Positions 8,731 through 17,908 of a stretch of DNA of 37,879 bases are shown here, one piece after another. The notes under the pieces are model-generated. The model ran no database searches and was not told where the DNA came from. It saw only the letters and a list, made by a program, of their open reading frames with translations. The first letter of the stretch is position 1. Each line of letters opens with the position of its first letter. The stretch comes from Bacteroidota bacterium (GTDB lineage Bacteria; Bacteroidota; Bacteroidia; Chitinophagales; UBA2359), in the NCBI GenBank assembly GCA_020631155.1, contig JAHDHV010000014.1, positions 1-37,879 on the forward strand. Direction: 5' to 3'. The position numbers and the translations under genes are program-made.

Positions 8731-8848
8731 TAAAAAATCATCATTTGACAACTAACACACATATAAAACATTAACTATTCATAAATGTGTAATGGCTAAA
8801 GTCTTCGTTACAGAACTCATTCAAAAAGAAACTAAAAAGTGCCAAAAT

Positions 8849-8938
8849 ACGAATCACTAATCTACTAATCACGAATCCACGAGTTGTTAAAATAGCTACA
8901 AACTGTTTGGTGGAAAAGTACAGTATTTGAAACATACC
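8849..8938 (+). repeat. Dispersed ~90-bp repeat R2, copy 2
   Basis: Contains CTACTAATCACGAATCCACG, ACAAACTGTTTGGTGGAAAA and CAGTATTTGAAACATACC. Similarity to copy 4 (35254-35342) extends weakly upstream through a GTTACA...ACTCATT region. It lies 258 bp before the VWA lipoprotein gene. Confidence 0.75.
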
Positions 8939-9196
8939 TCTCAATTTACTTACATCAAATTACACATTTTTATAATTAAAAAATATTAGTAATATACCAT
9001 TGTCAAGTTAAATACAACAAACATCATTTTTCTGCCCCAATCACCAACGCTTTTTACAATACATTCGTTTTTTTTAAAAAAATACAAAATACACAAGCGA
9101 GGTTTTGTATCTCTACAAAATAAGTAATGCAAAAATACTTATCTCTTATCTCATCTCCTGTCTAAAATCTCCTATCTAAATTTAAACAATAAAAAA

Positions 9197-10702
9197 ATGA
9201 AACAACTTTACGGATTCCTACTTTTAGTATCCTTAGCCCTATTAATAGGGTGCAGCTCAGAAGAAGACAGCAATGTAATGAACGAAAGTACAGACAGCTT
9301 GAACAATACTACTGACTTTTCTGCTGATGCTGACATTATTGACCCTACTACAGAGGGTGAGCAATACAATGAATACCCTGAAAATCAGTTTATTAGCGTT
9401 AAAGAGGAACCAACTTCGACCTTCTCTATAGATGCCGATGGTGCTTCCTATAGCAATGCTAAACGATACATCGAAAACGGCAGTTTACCGCCTACCGAAG
9501 CCATTAGAATTGAGGAATTTATCAACTACTTTAGCTACCAATACCCCGAACCTACGGACGAGCATCCTTTAGCCATTCGCACACAAGTTGGCGACTGTCC
9601 TTGGACAGAAGGCAACAAATTAATTCAAATTGGTTTGAAAGGCAAAAACATTCCGGCAGGCGACCTACCTCCTGCCAATATCGTTTTTTTAATTGATGTA
9701 TCTGGCTCTATGTCAGCAGCTAACAAACTCCCCTTGCTTAAAGAAGGCTTTTTATTATTGGTCGAAGAAATGCGCCCACAGGATAAAGTAGCCATTGTTA
9801 CCTATGCAGGTAGCGACAGGGTAGCTTTAGAAGCAACAAGCGGTAATGATAAGCAAAAAATTATAAATGCCATTAATAACCTAGAATCTGGAGGCAGCAC
9901 AGCAGGCGCAGCAGGTATTACAACTGCCTATGAAATTGCAGAAGCTAATTTTGTGGATGCTGGCAATAACCGCATTATTTTGGCAACAGATGGCGATTTT
10001 AATGTAGGTCCATCTAGTCAAGATGAGTTGGTAAAAATGGTGGAAGAAAAGCGACAAAACGGCGTTTTCTTAACCGTTCTTGGCTTCGGCACAGGCAATT
10101 TAAACGATGCCATGATGGAGCAACTCGCCAATAATGGCAACGGCAATTACGAATATATTTCCAGTATGTCGGAGGCTAGAAAAGTGTTTATTCAGGAGTT
10201 TGGAAAATTGTATACAGTGGCTAAAGATGTAAAAATCCAAATTCATTTTGATGAAACGGTGGTGGACAGCTACCGCTTAATTGGCTATGAAAATCGCTTA
10301 TTGAATAATGAAGATTTTGAGGACGACACCAAAGATGCTGGCGAATTAGGAGCGAATCAAACGGTGACGGCTATTTATGAGGTTACCCTCGTTCCGCGCC
10401 CTAGCTATTACAACGCCATTCCGTTGAATGTGGATTTTCGCTATAAATTGCCTGATGAAGATACAAGCCGTCCGATGTCGGTGGATGCGGTAGATAGAGA
10501 GGTAAAATGGGCAGATTGTTCGGAAGATTACCGTTTTGCAGCAGCTACGGCAGCCTTTGGTATGTTGTTGCGCGAATCCGAATTTGCTGGTACGACAACC
10601 TTTGATAATGTTATTGAATGGGCAGAACAAGCACGCGCTTTTGATCCCGAAGGTTTGCGTGCCGAATTTGTGGAAGTGGTGAAAAAGGCAAAGCAATTGT
10701 AG
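9197..10702 (+). CDS. YfbK-type von Willebrand factor A lipoprotein
   Basis: A lipoprotein signal ends at LLIGC (C19), so the protein should be anchored to a membrane facing the periplasm or surface. The family order is complete. An N-terminal vWF_A-associated segment comes first (FSIDADGASYSNAKRYI, then RIEEFINYFSYQYP). A VWA domain (~160-340) follows with the MIDAS motif DVSGSMS, a later conserved TYAG, and ATDGDFNVG. The C-terminal YfbK/DUF3520 domain covers about 345-495. VWA domains bind protein partners through a metal ion; the exact role of this family is not known. At 501 residues it has the core architecture without the extra N-terminal carboxypeptidase-like domain seen in some Bacteroidota relatives. 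It is preceded by AAACAATAAAAAA, a typical A-rich Bacteroidota start context. Confidence 0.93.
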   Translation: MKQLYGFLLLVSLALLIGCSSEEDSNVMNESTDSLNNTTDFSADADIIDPTTEGEQYNEYPENQFISVKEEPTSTFSIDADGASYSNAKRYIENGSLPPTEAIRIEEFINYFSYQYPEPTDEHPLAIRTQVGDCPWTEGNKLIQIGLKGKNIPAGDLPPANIVFLIDVSGSMSAANKLPLLKEGFLLLVEEMRPQDKVAIVTYAGSDRVALEATSGNDKQKIINAINNLESGGSTAGAAGITTAYEIAEANFVDAGNNRIILATDGDFNVGPSSQDELVKMVEEKRQNGVFLTVLGFGTGNLNDAMMEQLANNGNGNYEYISSMSEARKVFIQEFGKLYTVAKDVKIQIHFDETVVDSYRLIGYENRLLNNEDFEDDTKDAGELGANQTVTAIYEVTLVPRPSYYNAIPLNVDFRYKLPDEDTSRPMSVDAVDREVKWADCSEDYRFAAATAAFGMLLRESEFAGTTTFDNVIEWAEQARAFDPEGLRAEFVEVVKKAKQL

Positions 10703-10711
10703 GTTTAGATA

Positions 10712-10761
10712 GATTTTTGGACTTTTGGATTTTTAGCTAAAATTTCAAAAGTCCAAAAATC
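10712..10761. terminator. 50-bp near-complete palindrome, probable bidirectional terminator
   Basis: GATTTTTGGACTTTTG (10712-10727) pairs perfectly with 10746-10761. The 18-base interior itself contains the palindrome TTTTAGCTAAAA. It sits in the 65-bp gap between two convergent genes. The arms use the same words as the R3 repeats elsewhere, so it may be an inverted pair of that repeat recruited as a terminator. Confidence 0.7.
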
Positions 10762-10767
10762 CAAAGC

Positions 10768-11190
10768 CTAGTAGTCGTTCTCCTCTAAAAAATCATCAAT
10801 ATTAGGTATCCACTTCTGAATAAATCCATTTTCGTCAATGTCCATCGTAATGTAATCTCCAAATCCTTCTTCTTTGGGGGTCATAATTTTAGGAACATAG
10901 CCTGTCTTTGTCAAAACAGTATTACCTTGTTCATCTTGTAAATGATAAACGCCCTCATCACGAATTTTGTAATTTGTACTTGCTTTGACTCCCTGTGTCC
11001 AATTTAATATCTTACCAGTGTCAATATCAATTAATGGCATCCAATGTTCATCATCACGACAAGGTATTGTTCCATTCCAATCTCTAACACCATTCACTTT
11101 TGCATCTTCCCAAAATCCTATCCATGCCTCTACTTGTAAGGTTTTGATAGTAACTTCTTTTTCAATTTGTACCTTAATTTTAACTTTCAT
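10768..11190 (-). CDS. Hypothetical acidic protein, 140 aa
   Basis: I do not recognise this family. The protein starts with a beta-rich VKIKVQIEKEVTIKTLQVEA and is rich in Trp and Asp (DWNGTIPCRDDEHWMPLIDI). It ends in an acidic segment (WIPNIDDFLEENDY). There is no signal peptide or membrane segment, so it is likely a small cytoplasmic globular protein. Composition and a consistent reading frame support coding. The start is preceded by an AT-rich, A-run context typical of this genome. It is convergent with the VWA gene and divergent from glnN, with no operon partner. Confidence 0.75.
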   Translation of the reverse strand: MKVKIKVQIEKEVTIKTLQVEAWIGFWEDAKVNGVRDWNGTIPCRDDEHWMPLIDIDTGKILNWTQGVKASTNYKIRDEGVYHLQDEQGNTVLTKTGYVPKIMTPKEEGFGDYITMDIDENGFIQKWIPNIDDFLEENDY

Positions 11191-11490
11191 TAAATTTTAT
11201 ATTTTAAAAAAAACCACTCAATAAACAGCTTTTCAGTCTACCAATTCTCTTTACAAAAAAATGCTCAAAACCCATTTTTAGTTCCCTTCAACTAAGTTTA
11301 TTTCTCCTACTTTACAAAACGACAAAACTATTCTTCAATAGCATCGTTTCTTTCTTTGTTTTCCTAGAAGGCTGTTTTAATTTCAGTCTTTGGCTTAGAA
11401 AATGTGTTTTTTGTTTTTAGAAAACAATCTTTTTTTAAAAAAAAGCTAAGTAACAAGCATTTTTTATGTGGATTTCTAAAAAAAATGCTT

Positions 11491-11498
11491 TATTTTTG
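11491..11498 (+). promoter_or_regulatory. Candidate -7 box of glnN
   Basis: TATTTTTG fits the Bacteroidota -7 consensus TAnnTTTG and would give a ~90-base leader before glnN. No convincing -33 TTTG is seen at the right spacing. The rest of the 11191-11593 gap is AT-rich with no gene. Confidence 0.4.
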
Positions 11499-11593
11499 TA
11501 GTAAATTTAACAAAAACCGTTTTTTATTGTCAAACAAAAAAAACAGTAAATAATTTTTATTTTCATTCATTTAATATAAAAAAATTCAAAGCC

Positions 11594-13780
11594 ATGTCTA
11601 CCAAAAGATTTGATGCTATTGAACACACTTTACAACGACCTATTATTGATGTAAAATTGCCGTCTAATAAAATTTCGGACTTTTTTGCAGAAAATGTTTT
11701 CTCCATAGATACTATGCGAAAATATTTATCCAAAGATGCCTTTATTGGCATGATGGCTGTGATTGAGTCGGGAAAAAAAATTGATAGCGAGCTCGCCGAT
11801 CAGGTGGCTTCTGCTATGAAGGAATGGGCAATGGAAAAAGGAGCCACTTCTTACACACACTGGTTTCAGCCATTAACAGGGGCTACCGCCGAAAAACACG
11901 ATACCTTTTTTACGCCTACCGATTCTAGTAAAGGTATCGAAAAATTTAAAGGCAAAGAACTCGTTCAACAAGAGCCTGACGGGTCAAGCTTCCCAACAGG
12001 TGGCTTGCGAGCTACTTTCGAGGCTAGAGGCTATACCGCTTGGGACCCCTCCTCGCCTGCCTTTATCGTGGAAGTGGGTACTTCAGCAAAAACACTATGT
12101 ATTCCCACTATTTTTGTGGCTTATACAGGTGAAGCCCTAGATTTCAAGGTACCTTTGCTTAAATCACAACAACTTTTGCAGCGCGCCGCCGTGCCTGTTT
12201 GCAATTATTTTGATGAAAAAGTGCAAAAGGTAGTCCCAACGTTAGGCTGGGAGCAGGAATATTTTTTGGTAGATGCTGCACTTTTTGCTGCTCGCCCCGA
12301 TTTATTACTAACAGGTAGAACAGTGCTTGGAGCTGCCCCCCCTAAAGGTCAGCAATTAGACGATCACTATTTTGGTTCTATTTCGGAGCGCGTTCATGCC
12401 TATATGTTGGATTTTGAGACAGAGGCTTTAAAATTAGGCATCACCATCAGCACCCGTCATAATGAAGTTGCCCCGGGGCAATATGAGTGCGCGCCTGTTT
12501 TTTCTGATGTCAACAGCGCAGTAGATAAAAACCAATTGGTGATGGATATTATGGATAGAGTAGCTCGCCGTCATGGGTTGCGGCTATTGTTGCACGAAAA
12601 GCCTTTTGCGGGTGTAAATGGCTCAGGTAAACACAACAACTGGTCTCTCGCAACAGATACAGGTATTAATCTGCTTGCGCCCGGCGATTCGCCTGAAACC
12701 AACCTACAATTTTTGACCTTCTTTGTTAATACCATCAAGGCGGTTCATACTCATGCCAACTTATTGCGTGCTGCCATTGCATCGGCAGGTAATGATCACC
12801 GTTTAGGGGCAAATGAAGCACCTCCAGCCATTATTTCTATCTTTATTGGCTCTACTTTGACTAAAGTACTAGAGAGTATTGCAGAAAATTCTAGCACCGC
12901 AGGCAAAGCAACAAAGGAGAAGCTCAATATTGTAGGTAGTATTCCTGATTTATTTTTAGACAATACCGACAGAAACCGCACCTCTCCATTTGCTTTTACA
13001 GGCAATAAATTTGAATTCAGAGCAGTGGGTTCTTCTGCTAATTGTGCTGCTGCGATGACTGCCCTCAATACAATTGTTGCCGATCAATTGTTTAGCTTCA
13101 AAAAAGAAGTAGATGTATTGATTAAGAAAGGACGTACAACACAAGGCGCACTGTTAAAAGTGTTAAGTAGTTATATCAAAGAGGCTAAAGCCATTTTATT
13201 TGAAGGTGATAACTATACTGATGAGTGGGCTACTGAGGCTGCTCGTAGAGGCTTGTCAAATGTGAAAGACACTCCTAGAGCATTAGGTTTTTATGTAACG
13301 CCCAAAGCTAAATCCTTATTGGTGGGCAATGGTATTTACAAAGAAGCTGAATTAGCTGCTTTTTATGAGGTATTGTTGGAAAATTATGAGTTAAAAATTG
13401 ACATTGAATCGAAGGTAATGGAAGAGATGGTGATCAATCAAATCCTTCCTGTGGCTATTGAATATCAAAGCTCATTGGCAAACAACATACTGACACTCAA
13501 AGACTTGGGTTATAAGAAAAAACAGTATAAAGCACAAACGGAATTGCTAGAAAGTCTTGGCAAACACATTAATGCGGTAAAAGCTGGTGTAGATAAAATG
13601 GTGGCTGCTCGCAAAAAAGCGCATCAAAAGAAATCGGCTAAGGCAACTGCTATTGCTTATGGCGATAAGGTAAAAGGCTGTTTTGATGAAATACGTACTC
13701 ATGCAGATGCTTTAGAGCAATTAATAGATGATCAGTTGTGGCCATTACCAAAATATCGAGAGCTTTTGTTTATTAAATAA
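11594..13780 (+). CDS. glnN: Glutamine synthetase type III
   Basis: This enzyme condenses glutamate and ammonia using ATP to give glutamine. The 728-residue length is typical of the GSIII class (about 700-730), much longer than type I or II. Diagnostic segments are present: the N-terminal GSIII region, a glutamate-binding stretch NEVAPGQYECAP (~290), the ATP/glutamate region GVNGSGKHNNWSL (340-352), FAFTGNKFEFRAVGSSAN (~460-477), and the long helical C-terminus of GSIII ending PLPKYRELLFIK. The enzyme is cytoplasmic and oligomeric. No glnK, amt or glutamate synthase gene is nearby, so it is a single-gene unit with a long AT-rich leader and a strong terminator downstream. GSIII is the usual glutamine synthetase in many Bacteroidota. 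Confidence 0.97.
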   Translation: MSTKRFDAIEHTLQRPIIDVKLPSNKISDFFAENVFSIDTMRKYLSKDAFIGMMAVIESGKKIDSELADQVASAMKEWAMEKGATSYTHWFQPLTGATAEKHDTFFTPTDSSKGIEKFKGKELVQQEPDGSSFPTGGLRATFEARGYTAWDPSSPAFIVEVGTSAKTLCIPTIFVAYTGEALDFKVPLLKSQQLLQRAAVPVCNYFDEKVQKVVPTLGWEQEYFLVDAALFAARPDLLLTGRTVLGAAPPKGQQLDDHYFGSISERVHAYMLDFETEALKLGITISTRHNEVAPGQYECAPVFSDVNSAVDKNQLVMDIMDRVARRHGLRLLLHEKPFAGVNGSGKHNNWSLATDTGINLLAPGDSPETNLQFLTFFVNTIKAVHTHANLLRAAIASAGNDHRLGANEAPPAIISIFIGSTLTKVLESIAENSSTAGKATKEKLNIVGSIPDLFLDNTDRNRTSPFAFTGNKFEFRAVGSSANCAAAMTALNTIVADQLFSFKKEVDVLIKKGRTTQGALLKVLSSYIKEAKAILFEGDNYTDEWATEAARRGLSNVKDTPRALGFYVTPKAKSLLVGNGIYKEAELAAFYEVLLENYELKIDIESKVMEEMVINQILPVAIEYQSSLANNILTLKDLGYKKKQYKAQTELLESLGKHINAVKAGVDKMVAARKKAHQKKSAKATAIAYGDKVKGCFDEIRTHADALEQLIDDQLWPLPKYRELLFIK

Positions 13781-13924
13781 TCCTATAATAACAAGTAAGT
13801 TTTCATATCTATATAACTTATTTATTATCAAAATCTTAGAGTAGTTTTAGGTATCATTAAGCTTTAAGTCAAAAAGCGATTAATTAATAATACTTATTTT
13901 TTTTCTGTAAAAAAAAGCTGAAAT

Positions 13925-13979
13925 AAAAAACTGTTTGTATGTTTTCTTTTCAAGAAGTACATGCAAACAGTTTTTTTTT
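13925..13979 (+). terminator. Rho-independent terminator after glnN
   Basis: An 18-bp stem (13925-13942 with 13959-13976, one mismatch) built on AACTGTTTGTATGT and ACATGCAAACAGTT is followed by a run of nine T residues. The upstream A run lets it work in both directions. It lies about 145 bp after the glnN stop. Confidence 0.85.
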
Positions 13980-14951
13980 GTTTAACTTTTGCAGTTAAAT
14001 CAAAAAGATACATTAACTAAAGTAGCAGTTTCTTTGAATTTTGAGTTGTTCTATTTATTATGTAAACCCCACTATAACTTCGTTATGCTTACATTTTTCA
14101 CCTTATATAGCATAAAAAGTCACTTTACCTTCATCATTTAACTTATTATTTCCGAATTACTTAGAAAATATTTTTTTTTAGGAAAAATTTTTTTCAAAAA
14201 ATCATGATTAAAAGCAGTTTTATATTATCTTTGTAAAAAAAAGTAAAAAGCATTTGAAAATATTTTCATTGTTATAGAACATTATCCAACATAAAAAAGT
14301 TATTACTTTCAAATTTATCAAAACGCGCTTTTCTATTTAGTTCATTTTTAACTTAAAAATATAGCAAAATGAGCTTGTATAGCACATTTAAGTGTTAAAT
14401 TTGTTAAAAAAGTCAGGATAAACACCTTTTTTCCACTCTCATAAGATAAAGTACATTTTAAGTCAACTATGCCAATCTACTAAAACTATATTAAACTACC
14501 CATTTAACATTAGCCCTCACTCATAAAAAACCAGCATTACCTTGATATAGTAAATAAATTTGACATGTTTAAGTAGTTATAAAAAGCCTGACTCAAATAA
14601 TTTTTTAAGTACCAACTAAGTACTGCAAGTGAAAATAATTTAAGTAATTGAAACATAATAACACATTTTACATTAAAATATAATTAAACTGTAATTTTGT
14701 TTTCGCGCAGTAATTGTGTCTAGTTTTTACTTTGGAAAGTTTTTTTAAAAAAAATCAAAAAAATAGCATTACATTATCTACACTTAAACTGTCTTAATAT
14801 TTTTTACTTAACATTTATTTTATCATTTATTATGCAATAGTACTTATAACATCTAAAATACATCTTTATTTTACACTAGCCTAATCAATCACTTATAGAC
14901 ATAAGATGTTTAAAACTATGTGAAAGTATTTTTGCCAAAACTAATGAAGCT
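13980..14951. other. Long AT-rich gap without recognisable genes
   Basis: No open frame or RNA family is recognisable in this ~970 bp. Two items stand out: a nested hairpin at 14060-14094 (ATGTAA/TTACAT enclosing ATAAC-TTC-GTTAT), and an isolated perfect -7 word TATCTTTG at 14226-14233 on the plus strand, about 720 bp before the next gene. Neither is enough to call an RNA gene. Confidence 0.4.
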
Positions 14952-15656
14952 ATGAAATTAAGAAAAACCTATTTGAGAAAGGAGGTATCCTTTATTTGCA
15001 TTTGTACACTTGCAATGTTCATTCATTTATCCTCTGCACAGGCGCAAGCCTCTCTTCTAAATGCTTGCTCACGTAATTACAGTCCTATTTTAGCTACTCT
15101 TACTCCTCCTACAGACCACAATAATTGTGGCTTCACTACAAAATTCAAATTCGCTACTACAGGTTTATCTGTTACTTTAAGTAATCACTCTCCAAAATCA
15201 TATGTTGATAATGCTATACTTTGGAATTTTGGAGATGGGCATACTGCAAAGGGTAAGGAGGTAAAACATACCTATCAAAAGCCGGGTGAGTACTGGTGCA
15301 AGATGACTATAAGCCATCATAAGGAATGTATAGAAGTGCGCGATTTCCCTGTTTATGTATTTGATCAGCAAAAAAAAAGCAAAGTAGTCAAACATTGTAT
15401 AAACGCTAAAACTTATCCAAATCCTACTCAGGATGAACTTTTTATTGCTTATGAACTAAAAAAAAATAGTCACATACTATTGACTTTAACAAGTTTAGAC
15501 CAAACTACGCAAAGGTTTATTCTAAGGGATGGGTATCTTTCTAAAGGAGTTTATAAAGAGCATCAACAAGTCTCTCACTTACCCAAAGGGACTTATAACA
15601 TTAATTTATGGATTGATAAAAAGCAGGTGTTCAGGCAAAAAATTATGCTGTATTAA
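14952..15656 (+). CDS. Small secreted PKD-domain protein with type IX sorting tail
   Basis: The N-terminus has a basic region (KLRKTYLRK) and a hydrophobic core ending SSAQAQA, a Sec signal peptide. A PKD-like beta-sandwich follows at about 48-130, with the hallmark WNFGDGHTAKGKEVKHTYQK and PGEYWCKMTI. The last ~80 residues fit a type A type IX secretion C-terminal sorting domain: TYPNPTQDELFI, then LPKGTYNINLWIDK and a final strand KIMLY. The protein should cross the outer membrane by the type IX system and be released or attached at the surface. At 234 residues it is little more than one PKD domain plus the tail, with no catalytic domain, so it may be a small adhesion or matrix protein. Eight or so cysteines in the mature part could form disulfides. 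Confidence 0.88.
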   Translation: MKLRKTYLRKEVSFICICTLAMFIHLSSAQAQASLLNACSRNYSPILATLTPPTDHNNCGFTTKFKFATTGLSVTLSNHSPKSYVDNAILWNFGDGHTAKGKEVKHTYQKPGEYWCKMTISHHKECIEVRDFPVYVFDQQKKSKVVKHCINAKTYPNPTQDELFIAYELKKNSHILLTLTSLDQTTQRFILRDGYLSKGVYKEHQQVSHLPKGTYNINLWIDKKQVFRQKIMLY

Positions 15657-15679
15657 ATCTTAAACCTGTTTCCATACTC

Positions 15680-17206
15680 TTAAACAACAGTAGTGCTTGT
15701 TTTGGGAACTACTTTGTTGCCTACAGCTTCTTGATCTTTGGGAATACTAAAGTAGAAGGTTGTTCCTTCGTTTACCTCTGACTCGAAAGTTATTTCGCCG
15801 CCATGTAAATCTACAATTTTTTTACAAATTGCTAAACCAATTCCTGTACCCGGGTACTTATTGCGGTTTAGTCGCTGAAAAATCATAAATATTTTATTGG
15901 CATACTCTTTTTCAATGCCGATGCCGTTGTCTTTCACTGAAAATTTCCATGCCTTGTCACTTTCTTCGACAGAAATGTGAATTTTTGGTGGAACATCGGC
16001 GCGAAACTTAATGGCGTTGCTGATAAGATTCTGGAATAATTGGGTAAGTTTTAGGTCGTCTACTTGTAAAGTAGGCAAATTATCATAGGTAATTTCTGCG
16101 CCGTTTTCTTGAATAACGTATTTGAGGTTAGACAAAGAACGATATAAAATAAGTGATGCGTCAGACTCTTTGATATTCATACTTTGTGTGCCTACCCTAG
16201 AAAGTAGCAATAAATCTTTAATTAGTTTTTGCATTCGCTCTACACCATCTACAATATAGTGTATGTATTCATTCATTTCTTCATCTACAATATTGGAATA
16301 GCGGCGAGCGATAAGCTGCGAAAAACTACCAATCATACGGAGTGGTTCTTGTAAATCGTGAGACGCGACATAAGCGAACTGTTCCAATTCTTTGTTGGAG
16401 ATTTCCAGCTCTTTGGTTTTGTGTTGAAGCTCTTTGGTGCGCTCTTCCACTCGCTCTTCCAATGCACCATGTGCTTCTTGTAAAGATTTATCTCGCTTTT
16501 GTATTTGCTCTAACATATCGTCAAAGCCCTCTGAAAGTTGGGCAATCTCATCGCTGCCTCGTTGATTGGTGCGGATGGAATAGTCCTGCTTTTGCGACAC
16601 TTCCTTCATGCTGTTGACCAATCGCAATATAGGTTTGGAAATAGACTTTTGTAATAGGGTGGATAATAGGAAAGCAATTAAAAATCCTAAGACGAGGACG
16701 ATACAAGAGATGGTTAAGTACTGTTTCAAGATGATGCCTGACTGCATTTCTGCACGTAAACATAAGGTACCGAGAAATTCGTCTTGATGGTGTAGTTTGT
16801 AGTATATGTTTAGGAAGTCGTTATCTTTTAGGCTGCCTAATTTATCAATTTTTGGTAGTGCTGCTAAATTGAAGGAAAAATTGTTGTCTTTTCCTCTAAT
16901 ATGTTGAGCAAATATTTTGCCTTGAGCATCAAATATAGTGGCATTAACAATATGAGAGTGTTTTTGTAATTTTCCAAGAGATTCATTAGCATCGTCTTTG
17001 TAGGCATCGCCAAATTCGAGCGCAGGCGTAACATTATCCCCTACAACTACAGCTATTGACTCTAAACTCTCCACTTTATAATTGTTAAACAACTTGTAAT
17101 AACTAATTACAAAGAAGATACCACACAAAATTATAGATACAATAGCTGTACATAACTGTATGATAATGAGTTTATTTTTAATAGATATGTTTGTAGCGTT
17201 CAGCAT
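15680..17206 (-). CDS. Membrane sensor histidine kinase with CHASE8-like periplasmic domain
   Basis: Domain order: TM1 (~13-35); a ~125-residue periplasmic domain with the CHASE8-like features of YfiN-type proteins (DNVTPALEFGD, then AxIFDAQGKIFA); TM2 (~164-186); HAMP (~187-238); a short coiled coil; HisKA with FAYVASHDLQEPLR (phosphorylated H283); and HATPase_c with LFQNLISNAIKF (N box), DNGIGI and GTGIGLAICKKI. It should autophosphorylate in response to a periplasmic signal. No receiver domain is fused and no response regulator is next to it, so its target is unknown. It lies 36 bp downstream of the YfiR-family gene on the same strand, almost certainly co-transcribed. The kinase half resembles phytochrome-type kinases. 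The CHASE8 assignment is by resemblance and context. Confidence 0.92.
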   Translation of the reverse strand: MLNATNISIKNKLIIIQLCTAIVSIILCGIFFVISYYKLFNNYKVESLESIAVVVGDNVTPALEFGDAYKDDANESLGKLQKHSHIVNATIFDAQGKIFAQHIRGKDNNFSFNLAALPKIDKLGSLKDNDFLNIYYKLHHQDEFLGTLCLRAEMQSGIILKQYLTISCIVLVLGFLIAFLLSTLLQKSISKPILRLVNSMKEVSQKQDYSIRTNQRGSDEIAQLSEGFDDMLEQIQKRDKSLQEAHGALEERVEERTKELQHKTKELEISNKELEQFAYVASHDLQEPLRMIGSFSQLIARRYSNIVDEEMNEYIHYIVDGVERMQKLIKDLLLLSRVGTQSMNIKESDASLILYRSLSNLKYVIQENGAEITYDNLPTLQVDDLKLTQLFQNLISNAIKFRADVPPKIHISVEESDKAWKFSVKDNGIGIEKEYANKIFMIFQRLNRNKYPGTGIGLAICKKIVDLHGGEITFESEVNEGTTFYFSIPKDQEAVGNKVVPKTSTTVV

Positions 17207-17242
17207 TATTGCTTTCTTTGATTAGTAATTAATAGGTCTCTA

Positions 17243-17869
17243 TCATTTGTTTTTAGGGACACGCTCATTATCTTCTTCTTGGGTATAACTTTCGTCGTCA
17301 TTATTTACCAATATTGCTAGACGCAGCAACTTAGGGTTTATTTTAAACCCGCAATTAATCATATCGTTTTGGTTGATTTCAAATTTTAACTTGTTTCTTT
17401 TAATCACAAAGTTGATAAGTCCACCTTGCTTTCGGGCAAAGTCTTCGGTTTCACCAATTAATAAAATATTGCGCTTGGAAAATTGAGATAGCTTCTCTGC
17501 ATCTTCAATTTCCACATATTTAGATATAAATAAAATATGTGAGGAAATTTTAGGCAATCCAAGGCGAGTATTAAAATCTTCGATCCGTTTATAATGGTGC
17601 ACAACGATAGGTCTATCTTTAATTTTTTTACGCTTCGCAACTCTATTTAAGATGGGTAAAATTTCAGATTCTCCTAGTACACCAATATAAAAGGTATCTA
17701 CTTCACTCAACTTATAGGTCCACTCTATATACTTGGTGAATTTATATATGTAGGCCGCTTTTAGTTTATACTCCTGATCTATAACTACTTTACTACGCTG
17801 TGCAAAGGAGCAAGAACATCCTACAAGTAGCAGGAGAATAGTAAAAACGATATATTTGCCTTTCAACAT
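17243..17869 (-). CDS. YfiR-family (DUF4154) periplasmic protein
   Basis: The signal peptide MLKGKYIVFTILLLLVGCSC ends near SFAQ, giving a periplasmic protein. A lipobox (LLVGC) is an alternative. The mature part matches the YfiR/DUF4154 pattern: EYKLKAAYIYKFTKYIEW near the start, FYIGVLGES, ILFISKY, ILLIGETEDFARKQGGLINF, and the closing IN-KLLRLA segment. In Pseudomonas, YfiR binds the periplasmic part of the CHASE8 diguanylate cyclase YfiN and represses it. Here the next gene is a histidine kinase with a similar sensor, so YfiR probably gates that kinase. I chose ATG at 17869 because it gives a compact signal peptide. The longer frame from 17908 adds 13 residues. Confidence 0.88.
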   Translation of the reverse strand: MLKGKYIVFTILLLLVGCSCSFAQRSKVVIDQEYKLKAAYIYKFTKYIEWTYKLSEVDTFYIGVLGESEILPILNRVAKRKKIKDRPIVVHHYKRIEDFNTRLGLPKISSHILFISKYVEIEDAEKLSQFSKRNILLIGETEDFARKQGGLINFVIKRNKLKFEINQNDMINCGFKINPKLLRLAILVNNDDESYTQEEDNERVPKNK

Positions 17870-17908
17870 ATTACTGATGTTTAAAATTATTTTCTCAGAA
17901 ATGGCCAC

